In this document: positions 1 through 11,072 of the stretch, one piece after another
How the letters are laid out: the number at the start of each line of letters is the position of its first letter
Position numbering within the stretch: the stretch's first letter is position 1
Assembly (NCBI GenBank): GCA_009760885.1
Contig: CM019707.1
Span: 37,254,234-37,318,233 of the forward strand
Reading direction: 5' to 3'
DNA length: 64,000 nt
Source of the DNA: Achatina immaculata
Taxonomy: Eukaryota > Mollusca > Gastropoda > Stylommatophora > Achatinidae
Notes under the pieces: generated by a model
The model's input: the letters and a program-made list of their open reading frames with translations, nothing else
The model's database searches: none
What the model was told of the DNA's origin: nothing
Program-made: the position numbers and the translations under genes

Positions 1-530
1 AGGTGAACATAACAATACCCCCCCCCCCCTCCTCCATAGAGCACTGGCCACAGATATTGGTAGAGTTCAAGGTAAGTCATTGACATGCATTTTTTACCCA
101 ACCTCGTTGTGGCTCTGATTCTATATATCCACTGTCAGTGGGTATATCTAAAAGGAAACCCTTGAGATGGTGTAGGTTCGGCAAAAGAAGGCCTCCCCAG
201 GCATGTGGTGGTCTAGAACCAGCCCTGTGTAATACTACTCCACTACTCCTGTCTATTTTTCTGCTGACTGGCTCACTGACTCAGTTTTCATAGATGACTC
301 AACTACATGACTCTCTGACTCCACATTCTTGTGTGAAGTACCAACAAGAAAAAAACCCTGTGCCTGCAGCAACTTACGTTTCAGCTCCTGTGCTGTTGTA
401 GTTCCCGTTGTCTGAAATCTGAGGCAGTTTATCACAGGCTGACCTGTCATGTAGATAAAAGTCAACAAATGTTTACTTTTTACACACTACAATGTTTATA
501 AACAAAATGTAATTATTGCTGGTAGACTGG
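1..530. other. Left edge, nothing recognised
   Basis: Holds a short poly-C run at about 20-29 and no convincing coding frame or repeat family. Confidence 0.5.
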
Positions 531-970
531 TTGGCTGAGTGGTTAGGAGCTCCGTCTACTAATCTGGTGGTACCTGGTTCACTGGTTGGCTGAGTGGTTA
601 GGAGCTCCGTCTACTAATCTGGTGGTACCTGGTTCACTGGTTGGCTGAGTGGTTAGGAGCTCCGTCTACTAATCTGGTGGTACCTGGTTCACTGGTTGGC
701 TGAGTGGTTAGGAGCTCCGTCTACTAATCTGGTGGTACCTGGTTCACTGGTTGGCTGAGTGGTTAGGAGCTCCGTCTACTAATCTGGTGGTACCTGGTTC
801 ACTGGTTGGCTGAGTGGTTAGGAGCTCCGTCTACTAATCTGGTGGTACCTGGTTCACTGGTTGGCTGAGTGGTTAGGAGCTCCATCTACTAATCTGGTGG
901 TACCTGGTTCACTGGTTGGCTGAGTGGTTAGGAGCTCCGTCTACTAATCTGGTGGTACCTGGTTCAAGTC
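531..970 (+). repeat. 55-bp tandem array of a SINE tRNA-like head (8 units)
   Basis: Units start at 531, 586, 641, 696, 751, 806, 861 and 916. Each has an A-box-like TGGCTGAGTGG and ends in GGTTCA. Only the last unit continues into the intact B-box GGTTCAAGTCC and the SINE body. Units are almost identical (one C/T difference at about 884). Confidence 0.93.
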
Positions 971-1150
971 CCAGCAGTGGGGATTTTTCTTGGTATACAC
1001 CAGAAAAGCCCCCGGGGTCCACCCAGCCTCTAAAAATGGGTACCAGAGAAATATGGGAAGGTAAAGCGGCCAGGCGTGATACTGACCACATCAGACTTTC
1101 ATGTGCTGGAGGTCGTGGAAATACAGGCCTAACACAGTATCACGTGTGCT
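916..1150 (+). mobile_element. tRNA-derived SINE, full body
   Basis: A-box- and B-box-like Pol III signals at 916-975, then a body that recurs elsewhere in the window (CCGGGGTCCACCCAGCCTCT, GGCCAGGCGTGATACTGACC). The same family is seen inverted at 3835-4070 and in part at 24660-25180. Confidence 0.85.
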
Positions 1151-1997
1151 TGACGGATGTGTCCTCATTTTTATTACAGGGTGTCTTAATGAGGCAGTCT
1201 TCCAACAACTCTTAGATCTTCCTCCTGTGTTCTTCTCTTAGATTCTTTAAACTGTGATCTGACAAACTTCATCTCAAATAGATCTTTACTCACACCTTAT
1301 TGTCTTTTCTTTCTTGTTCCTTTATCTTTGCGTGGGGCTTTGTTTTGTAAAATTAGTTTCTTCTCCTTTTTGTGTGGGGCTTCATTTTGCAGAATTTGTT
1401 TCTTGTCTTTTAACTTTTTTGTGGGGCTTTTTGCAAAACTTGTTCCAGAGTTCGCATTTTTGTTTGTTGTGATGCATTGAAGAATATATTATAGAGGATA
1501 TCAGAACCCTTGTGGAGATGTCCAGATGAATATCTTAATACACTGAGAAACAATGGTAAATCGCATTAATAATTCTGTGATCCATCTTCCCCATCACCAC
1601 CTGGGCCTCCACGAATGCATCACAAACACACTTCATAGCCAGACGTTGCTAAATACTATCGGAACTCATTTCAAACATTCATCTCATTCTCTTTTTTGCA
1701 CTCGTCCACATTTAAAGTTTAGTTTTGTCACATGCAAATGAATGAATGAATTCTGTCACATGCATATGCAGTATTTGCGAAAATCGTGTCTTACTTCTTT
1801 TGAGAGAAAAGTTTTTATGAACAGGTCGCAGAAGCCCCCAAATCCTAGATGCCATTTTTGTTTCAAGGAGAACCTTTCTCTATCGGACGTTTACATAACT
1901 CTTCTAACTTGAAAACAACAGACAGCTGCATGATCACCGAAAATAACCGGAGCAATTAGCTGTGACTTACAGAGGAAGAGCCCTAAAAGTGTGTTTT
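1150..1997. other. Unassigned, TTTTGTGGGGCTT-like short repeats
   Basis: Three imperfect copies of a T-rich motif with GTGGGGCTT lie at 1330-1430. No gene seen. Confidence 0.5.
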
Positions 1998-2164
1998 TTA
2001 AGTCTCACTACACTCTCCATGGACAAAAAAAATTGAAAACTGAAGTAAATGACGTCAACACAAAATGTGCTAAAAAAAGTCGTTTAATTAGTTACAAAAG
2101 TGGCAGCAATGATACAATGCCACTTTGGTTTAGCTGGAATGTACCACTGAAATATTCATTACAA

Positions 2165-2459
2165 CAATCATTCACTCATTCATTGCATGTCCCTGGCGGA
2201 ACTTTGCCTCCCTAACAGCTCTCCTGTAGGTCTCTCGGTTGTGATCAAGATGGCCTGCTGCTGATGCATCCATTTGCAGATCATCAACGATGTCTTGCAG
2301 CCATCTTCGCCTTGGTCTTCCTCTCTTTCTTTTACCCAGTATGTACCCTTCCAAGACGGTCTTCTCTAGATTATCATGACGTTTAATGTGTCCAACATAT
2401 TTAAGTTTTCTCTCTTTAATACTCTTTACTAGCCAGCCTTCTTCAATATTATGATTCAT
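2165..2459 (-). mobile_element. LINE family A 3' end (5'-truncated)
   Basis: An open frame of about 95 residues carries the conserved C-terminal end of non-LTR ORF2 proteins (KLKYVGHIKRHDNLEKTVLE, KRGRPRRRWLQDI). It ends in a (TGAA)-type tail. Other copies of this family: 7583-7925, 10440-10690, 36583-37116, 39800-40331. Confidence 0.85.
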
Positions 2460-2469
2460 TATAACAGGT

Positions 2470-3180
2470 GTTGGAAATGTCCACCACGGGCTTCAATTAT
2501 GCGATTTGCCAAAATTTCTTCCAAAAAACCGTGTGTTGCTCTAGCTGTGTGTACAGTTACACCATCTTGCTGGAACCAAGCTTCTTCAATTTCACGCTCA
2601 TTCAGCTGTTCTAAAAAAGGTCCAGAATGTCAGTACGGTACCGATCGGCATTTATAGTGTTGTTGAAGAAAATTGGTCCAATTAAACGTTTTCTACTGAC
2701 GGCACACCATACCCCAATTTTCGCATCGTGTAGCAGCGCTTCATGAAATGCTTTGGGATTAACACTGCTCCAAATACGATTATTCTGGCTATTAGCGTAT
2801 CCAAATAGATGAAACCATGCCTCATCAGAGAAGAATGTTAAATCGAGAATTGACTCGTCTTCTTCTGCTAAAAATGCTTGAAACCACTTGGAGTGGTCGA
2901 CTCTGGATTGATTGTCACACTCTTTTAGTTCGGACACAACAGAAATATTGTATGGATGAAAATTTAACCGATGTTTAAGAATTTTGTGCACTGTGCTCAA
3001 TGATACGTTCACTTGCATGGACTTTTCAGGATTCTGTCTTGGATATCTAGACATTTTTCTTCAGACACAGCAGGCCTACCAGATCGCGGAGCATCTTCCA
3101 CAGTTCCCGTGTCACGAAACTTATTCAACAAATTTTTAACCGTAGTGCGATGAGGAGGTTGTTCATCAGGAAATTTGCTA
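2470..3180 (-). pseudogene. Tc1/mariner-like DDE transposase, decayed
   Basis: Reading down the minus strand: an HTH region with the GRP linker (PRSGRPAVSEE), a second HTH-like part (SLSTVHKILKHRLNFHPY), then LTFFSDEAWFHLFGY with the first catalytic Asp, and VWCAVSRKRLIGPIFF. The reading frame has shifts around 3055 and 3150, and the C-terminal part is displaced or lost near the LINE insertion. Not functional. Confidence 0.82.
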
Positions 3181-3354
3181 TAAATCTTTGAATCCGTGTG
3201 TATCGACCGCCATTTCGAAACACATGTTCAACAAAAAAAAAAAAAAAATTCTTCCTTCCGTTGATAACACCATTTTGAGTGCAAAAAAAAAAATGCACAT
3301 TTTTATGACGTCATTTTCTTCATTTTTACACAGAAAGTGTAGTGAGACTTTAAG

Positions 3355-3834
3355 AACATCCTTCACAGACTTCTGGGACTCATTACTCAGAAGCGCCCCC
3401 CCCCCCCCACTTTAAGAGCGTTAGAAGTTTAACAAAACATCGAAACGTTCTCTCTCTCTCTCTCTGTGGGTGGGGGTTGTGGGAGTGGTGGTGGTAACAT
3501 TTCTGATGAACTGAGGAGTTTTGTTGTTCTTTACAACAGAGCGTTTTTCTGCATACTGCGGTACATTTAGATTTATATAACGAGTCCTGAAAAACTATTC
3601 GAGAGATCGCCATTTTCCCCCATATATATCATTCATTCCACGTCTATTTTTAGCGTCAGGCTTGCTTGCAGTGTGAGTACAGGAACAACAGTAGATGATT
3701 CTGGAGGTGACCTGCAAGCAATCTATAACTTCCGGTGTTCAGGGTACAGTTCAGAAAGTATTAAGTTTAATTTTTCTGTTTGATGAATGGTGGAAAAAAA
3801 AGAAGGTAAATTCCGGTTTCCTTGATATTAAGGC
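3355..3834. other. Unassigned with poly-C and CT microsatellite
   Basis: A C run at about 3396-3408 and a (CT)n run at 3449-3465. No gene or known repeat recognised. Confidence 0.5.
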
Positions 3835-4070
3835 GTATTGGGAATACGGTGTTAGGCCCGTTATTTCCACCACCTTCGGCACATGAAAGTCTGATGTGGT
3901 CAGTATCACGCCTGGCCACATTTAACTTCCCAGATTTCTCTGTCACCCATTTTTAGAGGCTGTGTGGACCCCGGGGACTCTCTGGTGTGTACCAAGAAAA
4001 ATCCCCACTGCTGAGACTTGAACTCGGTACCATCGGATGAGAGCCTAACCACTCAGCTAACCAGGCCATT
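3835..4070 (-). mobile_element. tRNA-derived SINE, minus strand
   Basis: The reverse complement starts with a GGTTAGCTGAGTGGTTAGG head, has a B-box (GAGTTCAAGTC) and then the same body as the SINE at 916-1150. Confidence 0.83.
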
Positions 4071-4229
4071 TGATAAAGGGCACTAACTGTTTTGGTGAAA
4101 ATGTAAACATTCTGAGCAAAGATAAACAACGCGCTGGAATAAAGAATGACGGTATAGAGAGATTTGTAATCTGTGATCAGAGACCGGCATCCCCGCAACC
4201 CAGGCACTCTCCACCCCCACTTTCCAACA

Positions 4230-4980
4230 CTCGCTGAAGCGTTCGCTTACTGTACAAGTATCTTGTAGCGGTCTTCTTCTTCGTACACTTCTATCACCAA
4301 GATCGCCCCTTAATCCTACTGAATTTACTCATGCGGTCCTCGAGAGGACCACAAGAGGTTCAGAGTATCGTGGGGCTTGGCCATATATTCTCGGTGGGTC
4401 GCAGAAGCGGAATTGCGTGACACCGTGGTTGTCGTTGCACCAGTTTAGTCTAGAGTTGAACTTTCTCACCGGAAAACCTCGGCATATTTTGGATATCAGT
4501 ATATCCACGCCGGGTAAGAGGTGGCTGCCCATCCAGTCAAGAGTTGGACTTTCTCACTGGAAAATCTCAACGTGGTTTGGATATGAATATATCTCCGTCT
4601 GGTGAGAGGTGGTTGCCTATCTAGACTGCACTGGTCCAGTGTCTCCAACTTCAGCATTTTGTGGTCATGGCCGCTACCCTTCCTGGTGGTGCCCAACACG
4701 GAGCTTTTGTCGAGGAGGACGAATCCTCACCACTAGTAAGTTTCACCCCTGGGTTAAGCTGGTTTATACATATTATCCCAGTACGGGTGTATATAGGATG
4801 TGACCGGCCTCTAGAGCAGAGGTACCATGATATGAGCAGCCATCAAGTTTCACCTTTGGGTTAAGCCAGTTAGGTATATTGCCCCAGTATGGGTGTATAT
4901 AGGACGTGGCCGGCCTCTAGAGCAGAGGTGCCGTGGTATGAGTAGCCCTCACCGCGAGCCTACTGGCCATACCGATTAAA
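4230..4980 (+). repeat. Two pairs of about 110-bp direct repeats, unclassified
   Basis: An imperfect pair lies at about 4445-4620 (GAGTTG.ACTTTCTCAC.GGAAAA). A second pair at about 4725-4950 carries GTGTATATAGGA and GCCTCTAGAGCAGAGG in both copies. Structure suggests a decayed LTR or other promoter-bearing repeat, but no coding part is attached. Confidence 0.5.
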
Positions 4981-5107
4981 CTTCACTGATGTCTTTCCAT
5001 CACCTTTTTCACACTGGCTACACGCGGCAACCCTAATTGCAATTTTCTTCATTGGCCAGGAGAAATTTCACCCCACGCGAAGCAGCCAAAGAATCTCGGC
5101 AGCAGAT

Positions 5108-5365
5108 CTATAGCTGTCTAGCTGATGGTCTCCTGTACAAGAATCTTGTAGCTGTCTAGCTGATGGTCTACTGTACAAGTTTCTTGTAGCTGTCTAGTTG
5201 ATGGTCTACTGTACAAGTTTCTTTGTGAAACTGGTAGAACTATGTTTATCTTCATGGAACTGGTAGAACTATGTCCATCTTTATGGAACAGGTAGAACTA
5301 TATCTATCTTCAATGAACTGGTAGAATTATGTCTATCTTCATGGAACTGGCAGAACTATGCCTAT
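5108..5365 (+). repeat. 38-bp (x3) and 29-bp (x5) minisatellites
   Basis: TCTTGTAGCTGTCTAGCTGA units to about 5222, then units of GAACTGGTAGAACTATGTCT to 5365. Confidence 0.85.
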
Positions 5366-5620
5366 TTGCAGCCAATGTGGTGAGTTACAGCATTGTGTTG
5401 AAGTGGGGGTTAAGTTACAGTTATTTTTATTTCAGTCCCTGAAATTAAGCCAAAATGCACCAATACTTCTTTAGCAGACTCCACCACCAACAGGACTACA
5501 GTGATCCCAAGTTGGCTGTTACTAGAGGGCAACAATGAAGAGGTGGGACAGGGTTTTGGTCAGTTATGGTTGGCAAACCCTGACATGTCAGGTGTCAGTC
5601 TTTGACTGGCCACATATGGA
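5365..5620 (+). repeat. Interspersed repeat family F
   Basis: Shares GGTGGGACAGGG and an upstream TTCTTTAGCAGACTCCACCA block with copies at 21775, 29650, 31305, 46975 (inverted), 47205 and 57600. No domain recognised, so the class is unknown. Confidence 0.7.
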
Positions 5621-5825
5621 AGTGTATTCATTTCCTCATGCTAGAAAAAGAAAGGTAACTCGGAAAAGAAAAGGCACATCCATGGGCTTGAGGGCTAATC
5701 TCTGATAATTTTGAAGAAAGTCATAAACTGTATGTTTCATCTCTGACCCACTACAATGCACACTGTTTTCAGCGCAGACAGAACTAACACAACTTTCAAG
5801 CAAATCATCCTCACTCTCTGACAAG

Positions 5826-5861
5826 ATGATGATGATGATGATGACATCATCATCATCATAA
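5826..5861. repeat. (GAT)n-(ATC)n hairpin
   Basis: A run of GAT triplets is followed directly by ATC triplets, giving a short perfect inverted repeat. Confidence 0.8.
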
Positions 5862-5959
5862 TATAAAGACTGATAAAACCTGGAAGTTATCATGTACTGA
5901 CTGCGTCGTCTGCTCTGTTATCCTTTCTCCCAGAACAGCAATGCCCATCTTTACTGTGA

Positions 5960-6345
5960 CGAGGTTCACTTCCCGCTGTAACCAGACAAGAGAGAAGTTC
6001 ACTTCCCATTGTAACCAGACAAGAGAGAAGTTCACTTCCCGCTGTAACCAGACAAGAGAGAGGTTTACTTCCTGCTGTAACCAGACAAGAAAGAGGTTCA
6101 CTTCCTGCTGTAACCAGACAAGAGGTTCACTTCCCACTGTAACCAGACAAGAGAGAGGTTCACTTCCCATTGTAACCAGATGAGAAAGGTTCACTTTCCC
6201 TTGTAACCAGACAAGAGAGGTTCACTTCCTGCTGTAACCAGACAAGCGGTTCACTTCCTGCTGTAACCAGACAAGAGAGGTTCACTTCCCATTGTAACCA
6301 GACGAGAAAGGTTCACTTCCCGCTGTAACCAGACAAATACCTGGG
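5960..6345 (+). repeat. About 33-bp minisatellite, about 11-12 units
   Basis: Unit core is TTCACTTCCCGCTGTAACCA followed by GACAAGAGAG, with small indels between units. Open on both strands because of its period, not because it codes. Confidence 0.9.
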
Positions 6346-6629
6346 TTGTCTGGGCCAGGTGTCAGCCAGGCAGTGATGACAGAATAAACTGACATATTTC
6401 AACAATTCACATTCAGACTGGTTATGATGCCATCACTCCCAGGTAGAATTCAGATGTTATCTTGTTGTGGCTGGCCCTGTCAAAGAACCAATCATTTTAT
6501 GTGCATATGATCTGGTCAAATGACCAGGACATTCTCAGCTGTGCAGGGTATATTTTAAATTCTCCACAGACAAAACACTCTCTCTTGAGAGGGTCATCTT
6601 GCCCAACCATCCTTCAAAGTTGTGCCACA

Positions 6630-6760
6630 TGCAACTACAGACAAATCATCTATAAATACAGCTGCAGACAAATCATCTATAAATACGGCTGCAGACAAAT
6701 CATCTGTAAATACAGCTACAGACAAATCATCTATAACTACAACTACAGACACAGATAACT
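6630..6760 (+). repeat. 27-bp minisatellite, about 4-5 units
   Basis: Unit core CTACAGACAAATCATCTATA. Confidence 0.85.
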
Positions 6761-6764
6761 CATA

Positions 6765-7257
6765 GACATCCACTCAATTTCCCAGTGTTTGAGCGGGAAG
6801 CTGTAAAAAAAAAAAATTAGCCATTACCTCTCACAGAAAAGACAATGTATTCAAATTTCATATGTAAGTGTACCACACATATGTACATTGATCTACTGCA
6901 CTCAAAGCATAAAATGAAAAAAAAGGACTTCCATAAAATATAAACTCTTTAACAAAACAAAAAAAAAAAATTATGCTATAAATGTACCTATTAAAAGTCA
7001 AAACTTGTTGAATATTTTAAAACTTAATTATCACTTGCATGACAAGTTCCCCTTGGGGAACAAATTTAGACACAACTGCGTATTACAATAATGTGTAAGA
7101 CAAGTTCAGATCAAAACAAAGTACAGATGACCCTTGAACAACTCGGGTTTAAACTGCATTTGTTTGAAACTGTAGACTAATCACACAGCCTAGAAATAAT
7201 AAGAAAATTTAAAAAGTATTTCTTTGTAGAGAGACCCCATTATTTCATTGTATGCTA
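6765..7257. other. AT-rich, unassigned
   Basis: Several A runs; no gene or repeat family recognised. Confidence 0.5.
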
Positions 7258-7580
7258 TAAAACTAGACTATCATAAAGAAGTCATATCAATTATACCAGA
7301 CTATCATAAAGAAGTCATATCAATTATACTAGACTATCATAAAGAAGTCATATCAATTATACCAGACTATCATAAAGAAGTCATATCAATTATTCTAGAC
7401 TATCATAAAGAAGTCATATCAATTATACCAGACTATCATAAAGAAGTCATATCAATTATTCTAGACTATCATAAAGAAGTCATATCAATTGTACCAGACC
7501 ATCATAAAGAAGTCATATCAATTATACTAGACTATCAAAAAGAAGTCATATCAATTAAACTTGACTATCATAAAAATGAA
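7258..7580 (+). repeat. 33-bp minisatellite, left part
   Basis: About 10 units of CTATCATAAAGAAGTCATAT plus CAATTATACTAGA. It continues at 7930 after a LINE insertion, so this was once one array. Confidence 0.93.
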
Positions 7581-7582
7581 TG

Positions 7583-7925
7583 TAAATGATACAGAAGAGT
7601 TCTTCAAATATCATGGACACAAAAAAAAAAACCAAATATATCCATATCACAAGAACTTAATATTGAAGAAGGCTGGCTAGTAAAGAGGATTAAACAAAGA
7701 AAACTTAAATATTTTGGACACATTAAACGTCGTGATAATCTAGAGAAGACCATCTTTGAAGAGAACATAATAGGAGAAAGAAATAGAGGAAGACCAAGGC
7801 GAAAATGGCTGCAAGACATAGCTGATGATCTGCAAATGGATGCATCAGAAGCAGGCCATCACAACTGAGAGGCCTACAGGAGTGCTGTTAGGGAGGCAAA
7901 GTTCCGCAAGGGATGTGCAAATGAA
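7583..7925 (+). mobile_element. LINE family A 3' end inserted in a minisatellite
   Basis: Encodes, with frameshifts, the family A C-terminus ([40 protein letters not shown]) and ends in AAATGAATGAATGAA, directly against a unit of the 33-bp array. Confidence 0.88.
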
Positions 7926-7929
7926 TGAA

Positions 7930-8145
7930 TGAATCATAAAGAAGTCATATCAATTATACTAGACTATCATAAAGAAGTCATATCAATTATACTAGACTAT
8001 CATAAAACAGTCATATCAATTACACTAGACTATCATAAAACAGTCATATCAATTACTCTAGACTATCATAAAAAAGTCATATCAATTACACTAGACTATC
8101 ATAAAACAGCCATATCAATTACACTAGACTATCATAAAGAAAACA
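7930..8145 (+). repeat. 33-bp minisatellite, right part
   Basis: Six more units of the same array; later units carry AAAACAGTCAT in place of AAAGAAGTCAT. Confidence 0.92.
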
Positions 8146-8299
8146 TGTTGTTGTTTCTTACTCATTATCAATGCATGAATCATTATACCTGTAGATAAAA
8201 AACAAATATGAACTTCTTTTCCACAATACCTTTCTAGTTGTGATGTCTGGTGTTAATAACACGTAAAGCATCAACAGTGCTTTGTGTCATATAAGACTG

Positions 8300-8490
8300 T
8301 TCTGATGTAGGTACTGACAGACTGATGTACGAACTGACAGACAGATGTACAAACTAACAGATGTGTAGGAACTGACAGACAGATATAGGAACTGACAGAC
8401 AGATGTAGGCACTGACAGACAGATATAGGAACTGACAGACAGATGTAAGCACTGACAGATAGATGTAGGCACTGACAGACAGATGATTCA
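8300..8490 (+). repeat. 20-bp minisatellite, about 9 units
   Basis: Unit core GATGTAGGCACTGACAGACA. Confidence 0.88.
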
Positions 8491-8869
8491 TCTTGCAAAA
8501 CAGATGACAAAAACTTAACTATATCCATAAATACAGTAAATTTATTTTCCTCTTCCTTAAGATTTTCTTAACAATATTTTCTTTTCTCTGGTTTACCTTA
8601 CTGTAAAAATGCAGTATATAACACATATAACATACAAATTATGTTTAAACTGACTGTTTATGTCATCAGCAAGACTTCCATTCACCAGTCGGTTTATCAG
8701 TAGTTAAGTTTTTTGGAAGTTAAAGGTTATATGTAGATTTTTTTAACTATGTGGGGGAAAGGGAGGGGGAGAGTGTGTGCACATATACTCCTACCCCGTG
8801 TGTAGGATCAACTGTACTGCATAGCTTGATAAATTATCTTTTACCAGTGTACACCTTATCTATTATGTT
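8491..8869. other. Unassigned AT-rich spacer
   Basis: No gene or repeat family recognised. Confidence 0.5.
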
Positions 8870-9077
8870 TTAACTCTTTCACTACAAAATAATTTCCACG
8901 CTCCGCCAGAATATATCTTGATGAGAAATTTTGGCAGAAAGAAACTGGAATCTGCTCTTATAATTTAAAAATCTAGGCTGGGCTGGAAATGCGTGACTGC
9001 ATTTTTTACTTAGATCTGGCCAAAGATGGCTGCGAGCGCTGAACACTATCAGGGTTGTTTTGGAATGAGAGGGTTAA
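8870..9077. mobile_element. TTAA-flanked MITE, about 200 bp
   Basis: Starts TTAACTCTTTCACTACAAAA; the reverse complement of the right end is TTAACCCTCTCATTCCAAAA. TTAA at both ends and similar inverted termini are the signature of piggyBac-type non-autonomous elements. Confidence 0.68.
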
Positions 9078-10020
9078 AAACATGAGCCTGTTGTTCACTG
9101 AGAACTTTGGCACACCAAACTGCACATTATTTTCCCCTTTATGGTGAGTCCTATTAAGACTGAACCGATTTTCATGGCAAAAAAAAAATCCTGCTTAAAA
9201 TCAATACACTAACATTCAGGTGTGCCTCACCATGCAGGCACATAGTCTCAATTTTCAGAGGTACTGTTCTCTGAATACAAGTGTCAGGTGCCATTATTTA
9301 ACACCTGTGTTGACTGAAGTGGACAAGAGCCAGGTTTGAACTCAAACCTTTCACTTGGATGAACTAGCTGGTTAACTACTGTATTTCCTGGTTTACTTTT
9401 TTCAAACCTGTCCCACTATTTAAAACAGGACAAAGCTTGGGTTTCAGCAACACAATCTCATTATCCACACCCAAAGTTGATGTGAGAGGAGATCACCAAC
9501 TGAGCTGATGGCCTCCATGAAGTATCGTGTACTCTGGAGAAGCATAACAGCCAAAGCCAGTCGGCACGGCACCTGATGATGATGATAAAAGTTCTTCTGG
9601 GTCTCCTTTACTGCCAGTAAATGAGATTTGAGCAGTACATGCAGCCACGTGATGATGACAACACTACAGCAACAAAATAATGGAATGTCTTTAGCTCATG
9701 CTCGGGGAACATATGAAAACAAGCACACCCTGACACATTATATTTCATCGTTTAACAGACACACCCCAAAACTCACTGGACAGAGATACACGCACAAAAT
9801 ACCTCAAGAAACACAACAGAAAAATAAAAGGATCTTCCAAAGTTTTTTTTTGAGTCCGAGTTATTTTCTGGTGTGCATCACCTGGATATCTGGCAGAACA
9901 AGAGTGTGTGTCTGTGTGTGTGTGTGTGGAGGGGACAGAATGACAGGTGATTCTCGTCTTCCAGACAAGATTAACACAGTCTGAATCAAGGAATCCATCA
10001 CCGCACTGAAGTTAACAAAT
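9078..10020. other. Unassigned with short GT microsatellite
   Basis: (GT)n at 9902-9928. The open frames here have no recognisable domain. Confidence 0.5.
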
Positions 10021-10230
10021 GGTACCAAGTTAACATAACACGTCACTAAGTCAACAATACAAGTAGCATAACATCACACATCACTAAGTCAACAATACAA
10101 GTAGCATAACATCACACATCACTAAGTCAACATCCCATACTAAAGTCAGCACTACTTGTTGTTATATCAACAACACTCACCACCAAGACAAACATCACTC
10201 ACCACCAAGCCAAACATCACTCATCACTAT
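10020..10230 (+). repeat. Short tandem repeats (about 47 bp and 24 bp)
   Basis: CACTAAGTCAACAATACAAG blocks at 10040-10135, then CACTCACCACCAAG(A/C)CAAA blocks at 10175-10215. Confidence 0.7.
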
Positions 10231-10439
10231 CTCACCGGTATCCACTCAATAAGAATCTTCATTTGTAAAAAAAAAAAAACCTTCCAGACTCATCCAGACC
10301 AAACTCTCCAACCTGACACAAAGTCCAACATGAAATAACACAGTGACATCTTCCAAACTATAAAACTGATGAAACTATATACAAACAGACATTCACTTTT
10401 AATGAAATCCCACCATCTCACAGCTGAAATCAAACTAGT

Positions 10440-10690
10440 TAATCAGTCAGTCAGTCATTAGCATGCCCCTTCTGGAACTTTGCCTCCCCAACAGCTCTCC
10501 TCCTCTAGGTTGTAAGCAAGATGCCCTGCTGCTGATGCATCTAATCGCAGATCATCAATGTCTTGCAGCCATCTTCGTTTTGGTCATCCTCTCTTTCTTT
10601 TCTCCCACTATGTACCCTTCCAAGACGGTCTTCTCCAAATTCTCATGATATTTAATATGTTCAAAATATTTAAGTCCATCATCATCATAT
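10440..10690 (-). mobile_element. LINE family A 3' end, degraded
   Basis: Reverse complement of the family A tail, ending in a (TGAC)n tail (GTCAGTCAGTCA on the plus strand). Matches 2165-2459 and 36583-37116 with many changes. Confidence 0.8.
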
Positions 10691-10941
10691 TGCTTGTCCA
10701 TTTCTTATGATGCATCTCCAACATAAAGTAAAAAATAATAACAGGTTATGATTAAAAAAAAAAGATTCTCTATGGCACATTATTTTTAGTATAATTTATA
10801 CATTCAAGCCAATCAATACGCAGATATTCTTGACTACGGCGCAGGAGATACCTGCAGCCCAGGTGGGGGTAACAAAATGGATGGACTGAGAGTAAAATAC
10901 TGCACATACAACTACACTGGTGGGCTGTGACTGGCCATGTG

Positions 10942-11072
10942 TTAGTGCAGGTAGTCAGACATGCTGGCAAATGCACAGGCTCCGATCCCTGACTTGGACA
11001 TGAGACGATTACACTGCCTGGCCTGGCCTAGAATCACTTCTAGCGGTGGCTGCTTTGGTAAACCTTTTGATT
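10942..11072 (-). CDS. RANBP9/10: RanBPM exon 12 (stop codon)
   Basis: 131 nt, acceptor TCCACAG|AA, ending in TAA at 10944-10942. Encodes [20 protein letters not shown] and then [16 protein letters not shown], matching the family C-terminus ending in DYLH. No canonical AATAAA was seen within a few hundred bases downstream on the minus strand. Confidence 0.94.

Larger units (their letters stand above)
1998..3354 (-). mobile_element. Tc1/mariner-superfamily transposon relic with a nested LINE
   Basis: Inverted ends: AAGTCTCACTACACT near 2000-2014 matches the reverse complement of 3337-3351, and both ends also carry a TGACGTC motif further in. The interior carries a broken transposase on the minus strand. 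A LINE tail (2172-2459) is inserted within it. I could not define a clean TA target duplication. Confidence 0.78.

Noticed and set aside
531..970. CRISPR-like array or tRNA gene cluster
   Set aside because: Direct repeats with no spacers, in a eukaryote; units have the tRNA-like promoter boxes of a SINE but no foldable full tRNA.
1998..3354. Clean TA target duplication for the Tc1/mariner relic
   Set aside because: The bases next to the two ends (TTTTTA and TAAGAA) do not give an unambiguous TA pair, so boundaries are given as approximate.
7248..8198. Plus-strand repeat protein with YHKEVISI units
   Set aside because: 33-bp minisatellite; the frame is lost at the LINE insertion and nothing extends outside the array.
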